In this document: positions 62,443 to 64,000 of the stretch, in pieces
Layout: every line of letters starts with the position of its first letter
How positions within the stretch are numbered: position 1 is the stretch's first letter
From: Methylophaga nitratireducenticrescens
Lineage (GTDB): Bacteria; Pseudomonadota; Gammaproteobacteria; Nitrosococcales; Methylophagaceae
DNA length: 64,000 bases
Direction of reading: 5' to 3'
Assembly (NCBI RefSeq): GCF_000260985.4
Contig: NC_017857.3
Coordinates: 1,364,001-1,428,000, forward strand
The notes under the pieces: generated by a model
Database searches by the model: none
What the model was told of the DNA's origin: nothing
What the model saw: only the letters and a program-made list of their open reading frames with translations
Position numbers and translations under genes: made by a program

Positions 62443-63434
62443 GCTCAAAACGATTTGTCTCAAACATCGGAGGGGTTGTCATTGGTCGAAATGAAGGGCA
62501 AAGACTGATCCGATGTCTGCAATCCTTAGCTGATATAAACCGTATTGTCTACGTTGATTCAGGTTCGACAGATGGCAGTGTCAAATCAGCAAAAGAACTC
62601 GGTATAGAAGTAGTTGAGCTGGATACCAATGTACCTTTCACGGCTGCTCGCGCCCGTAACACGGGTGTTAATTATTTATTGCAGAAATATCCAAATATTG
62701 AGTTTATTCAGTTTGTTGATGGTGACTGTGAGGTAGCTGAGGACTGGATTGAGCTCTCAAGCCATTTTCTCGGCGAGAATCCCGACTATGCGGTTGTTTG
62801 TGGACGTCGTCGTGAAAGGTTTCCACAAGCAAGCATTTATAATCAGCTTTGTGATATTGAGTGGAATACTCCAATTGGCGAAGCCTTGGCTTGTGGCGGC
62901 GATGCACTTGTTCGAGTTTCCGCTTTCAATCAATTGAAAGGTTATCGAGATTCAATGATCGCTGGTGAAGAGCCGGAAATGTGTTACCGCCTGCGACAAG
63001 CTGGTTGGAAAATTTACCGTATTGATGCAGAAATGACACTGCATGATGCTGAGATGACCCATTTCGTGCAGTGGTGGAAGCGCAATGAACGAGCAGGACA
63101 TGCTTATGCTGAGAGTTATTCTTTGCATGGGAAAGAACCAGAAAATTTTCGAAAAAAAGAAACCCGAAGTATTGTTATCTGGGCGGCAGTCATCCCAATC
63201 ATTTTTCTTCTTTTGAACTGGGTTGAGAGTAGTTTTTTCTTTTTATGGTTGTTATATCCTCTCCAAATACTGCGATTAGGGCTTCAGTATAAAAATAAGT
63301 TGGGTTCGTTAAAGCATAGTTTCATTTACGCGACATCTAACGTTTTGGGTAAATGGCCCCAGTTTGTGGGCGTTATAGCTTTTTTAAAAAATTATGCTTA
63401 TGGAAAGCAGGGTGGTTTAATTGAATATAAGTAG
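62439..63434 (+). CDS. Membrane-associated family 2 glycosyltransferase
   Basis: A 331-residue GT2 enzyme ([36 protein letters not shown], the acceptor region [16 protein letters not shown]) with one or two C-terminal hydrophobic segments ([32 protein letters not shown]). It is similar to ExoA-type and other exopolysaccharide transferases. It is the last plus-strand gene of the block; the next gene is convergent, six bases away. Confidence 0.88.
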   Translation: MSSKRFVSNIGGVVIGRNEGQRLIRCLQSLADINRIVYVDSGSTDGSVKSAKELGIEVVELDTNVPFTAARARNTGVNYLLQKYPNIEFIQFVDGDCEVAEDWIELSSHFLGENPDYAVVCGRRRERFPQASIYNQLCDIEWNTPIGEALACGGDALVRVSAFNQLKGYRDSMIAGEEPEMCYRLRQAGWKIYRIDAEMTLHDAEMTHFVQWWKRNERAGHAYAESYSLHGKEPENFRKKETRSIVIWAAVIPIIFLLLNWVESSFFFLWLLYPLQILRLGLQYKNKLGSLKHSFIYATSNVLGKWPQFVGVIAFLKNYAYGKQGGLIEYK

Positions 63435-63440
63435 CTCAAT

Positions 63441-64000
63441 TTAAGTTTCTATCCGACTCTTCATTCTGAATAAAGCATAAGCAGCTAATAAACCTACAAA
63501 AGGTATTATTGGAAAATGATACCGGTCTCCAGAGGCAATAATGGTATGTAATGCTGTATTGTATGAAATTAAAGCAATGATGGGTGTGGTAGTAATGGCA
63601 TTATAAAATCCATCTGACCGAATTATCCGTATTCCTCCATAGATAGCTAACAAGACTAAGAAAATCCAATAACCTGAGCTCATTAATTTAAGTGGTAGCA
63701 CTGTTTTATCCAGTCCTTGTTGTTTTATACCCTCGATGTTCCAGTTCACACCAATATTTTCAGAACGAAAATAGTCCACAAATCGTTTTGCTAATCTCTT
63801 TGCAAAAATACCTGGCTCTTCTTTGATATGTTTGATGGCCTCAGATTTAAAGTAATCAGCTCGCTCGGTTTCTGAATCAAATTCTAGATCTTTCGGCAGT
63901 GGCATGTATTCACCTGTGGAATCAGGATTGTTACCCATCCAGAAGACAGGACCGCCGTTGGTAGAGATCAGAACAAACTCATCAAATAAATCATAGTTTC
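63441..64000 (-). CDS. Family 39 glycosyltransferase-like protein, C-terminal part, cut by window edge
   Basis: The frame remains open to the right edge, so the Met at 63938 is internal. The visible 186 residues contain FVLISTNGGPVFWMGNNPDSTGEY, followed by an amphipathic segment and three hydrophobic helices (residues near 85-100, 110-127 and 140-160 of the visible tail). The TNGGxxFWxGNNP motif is typical of the C-terminal region of GT39/ArnT-PMT-like dolichyl-phosphate-mannose transferases. It may decorate the polysaccharide or proteins. Confidence 0.7.
   Translation of the reverse strand, partial: NYDLFDEFVLISTNGGPVFWMGNNPDSTGEYMPLPKDLEFDSETERADYFKSEAIKHIKEEPGIFAKRLAKRFVDYFRSENIGVNWNIEGIKQQGLDKTVLPLKLMSSGYWIFLVLLAIYGGIRIIRSDGFYNAITTTPIIALISYNTALHTIIASGDRYHFPIIPFVGLLAAYALFRMKSRIET

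Overview
The window reads as chromosome of an aquatic gammaproteobacterium. Conserved blocks (rpoE-rseA-rseB-rseC-degP; lepA-lepB-rnc-era-recO-pdxJ-acpS; pilS-pilR; nadB) have the usual gammaproteobacterial order. The PEP-CTERM proteins and the exosortase-type exopolysaccharide genes suggest a relative of Methylophaga or Piscirickettsiaceae. That placement is a guess from gene content; no rRNA or tRNA gene was recognised.

Layout. 1-4.8 kb: end of a PilS-like kinase, PilR, YgfZ, a YgfX-like protein and NadB. 4.9-8.9 kb: the sigma-E envelope stress operon through a DegP/MucD protease. 9.0-13.2 kb: an iron module in which a Fur-type palindrome precedes a two-component system, followed by a TonB-dependent receptor with its own Fur-like site. 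13.3-14.6 kb: a MATE transporter. 14.9-26.4 kb: a long housekeeping run (lepA, lepB, a DUF4845 protein, rnc, era, recO, pdxJ, acpS, cysM, ydbH/ydbL-like genes, rlmD). 26.4-28.4 kb: a PEP-CTERM gene behind a c-di-GMP-I (GEMM-I) type riboswitch, then an AlkC-like DNA repair gene. 28.5-31.8 kb: ppsR-ppsA. 31.8-32.9 kb: a gene-poor stretch that holds two related 34-35 residue membrane proteins, one with an FNR-type promoter, and a lexA fragment.

32.9-64 kb: a large exopolysaccharide region. It starts with sugar-nucleotide genes (two galU copies, galE, manC) and an initiating glycosyltransferase. Next come three tandem cassettes, each made of a GEMM-I riboswitch, a PEP-CTERM protein gene and a terminator. 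Then follow exosortase-type export and length-control genes (export protein, beta-barrel, Wzc-like protein, tyrosine kinase, ExeA-like ATPase), a secreted beta-helix protein, glycosyltransferases, a flippase, a polymerase-like protein, a sulfotransferase and an acetyltransferase. The exosortase itself is not in the window.

The main signal is four GEMM-I riboswitches, each immediately upstream of a PEP-CTERM surface-protein gene. Three of them lie inside the polysaccharide locus. This suggests that cyclic di-GMP sets the supply of PEP-CTERM matrix proteins for the polysaccharide made by the same locus. Secondary signals are a shared palindromic operator candidate, an FNR-controlled small membrane protein with a nearby paralogue, inverted-repeat elements and a dispersed 40-nt motif around the galU copies.
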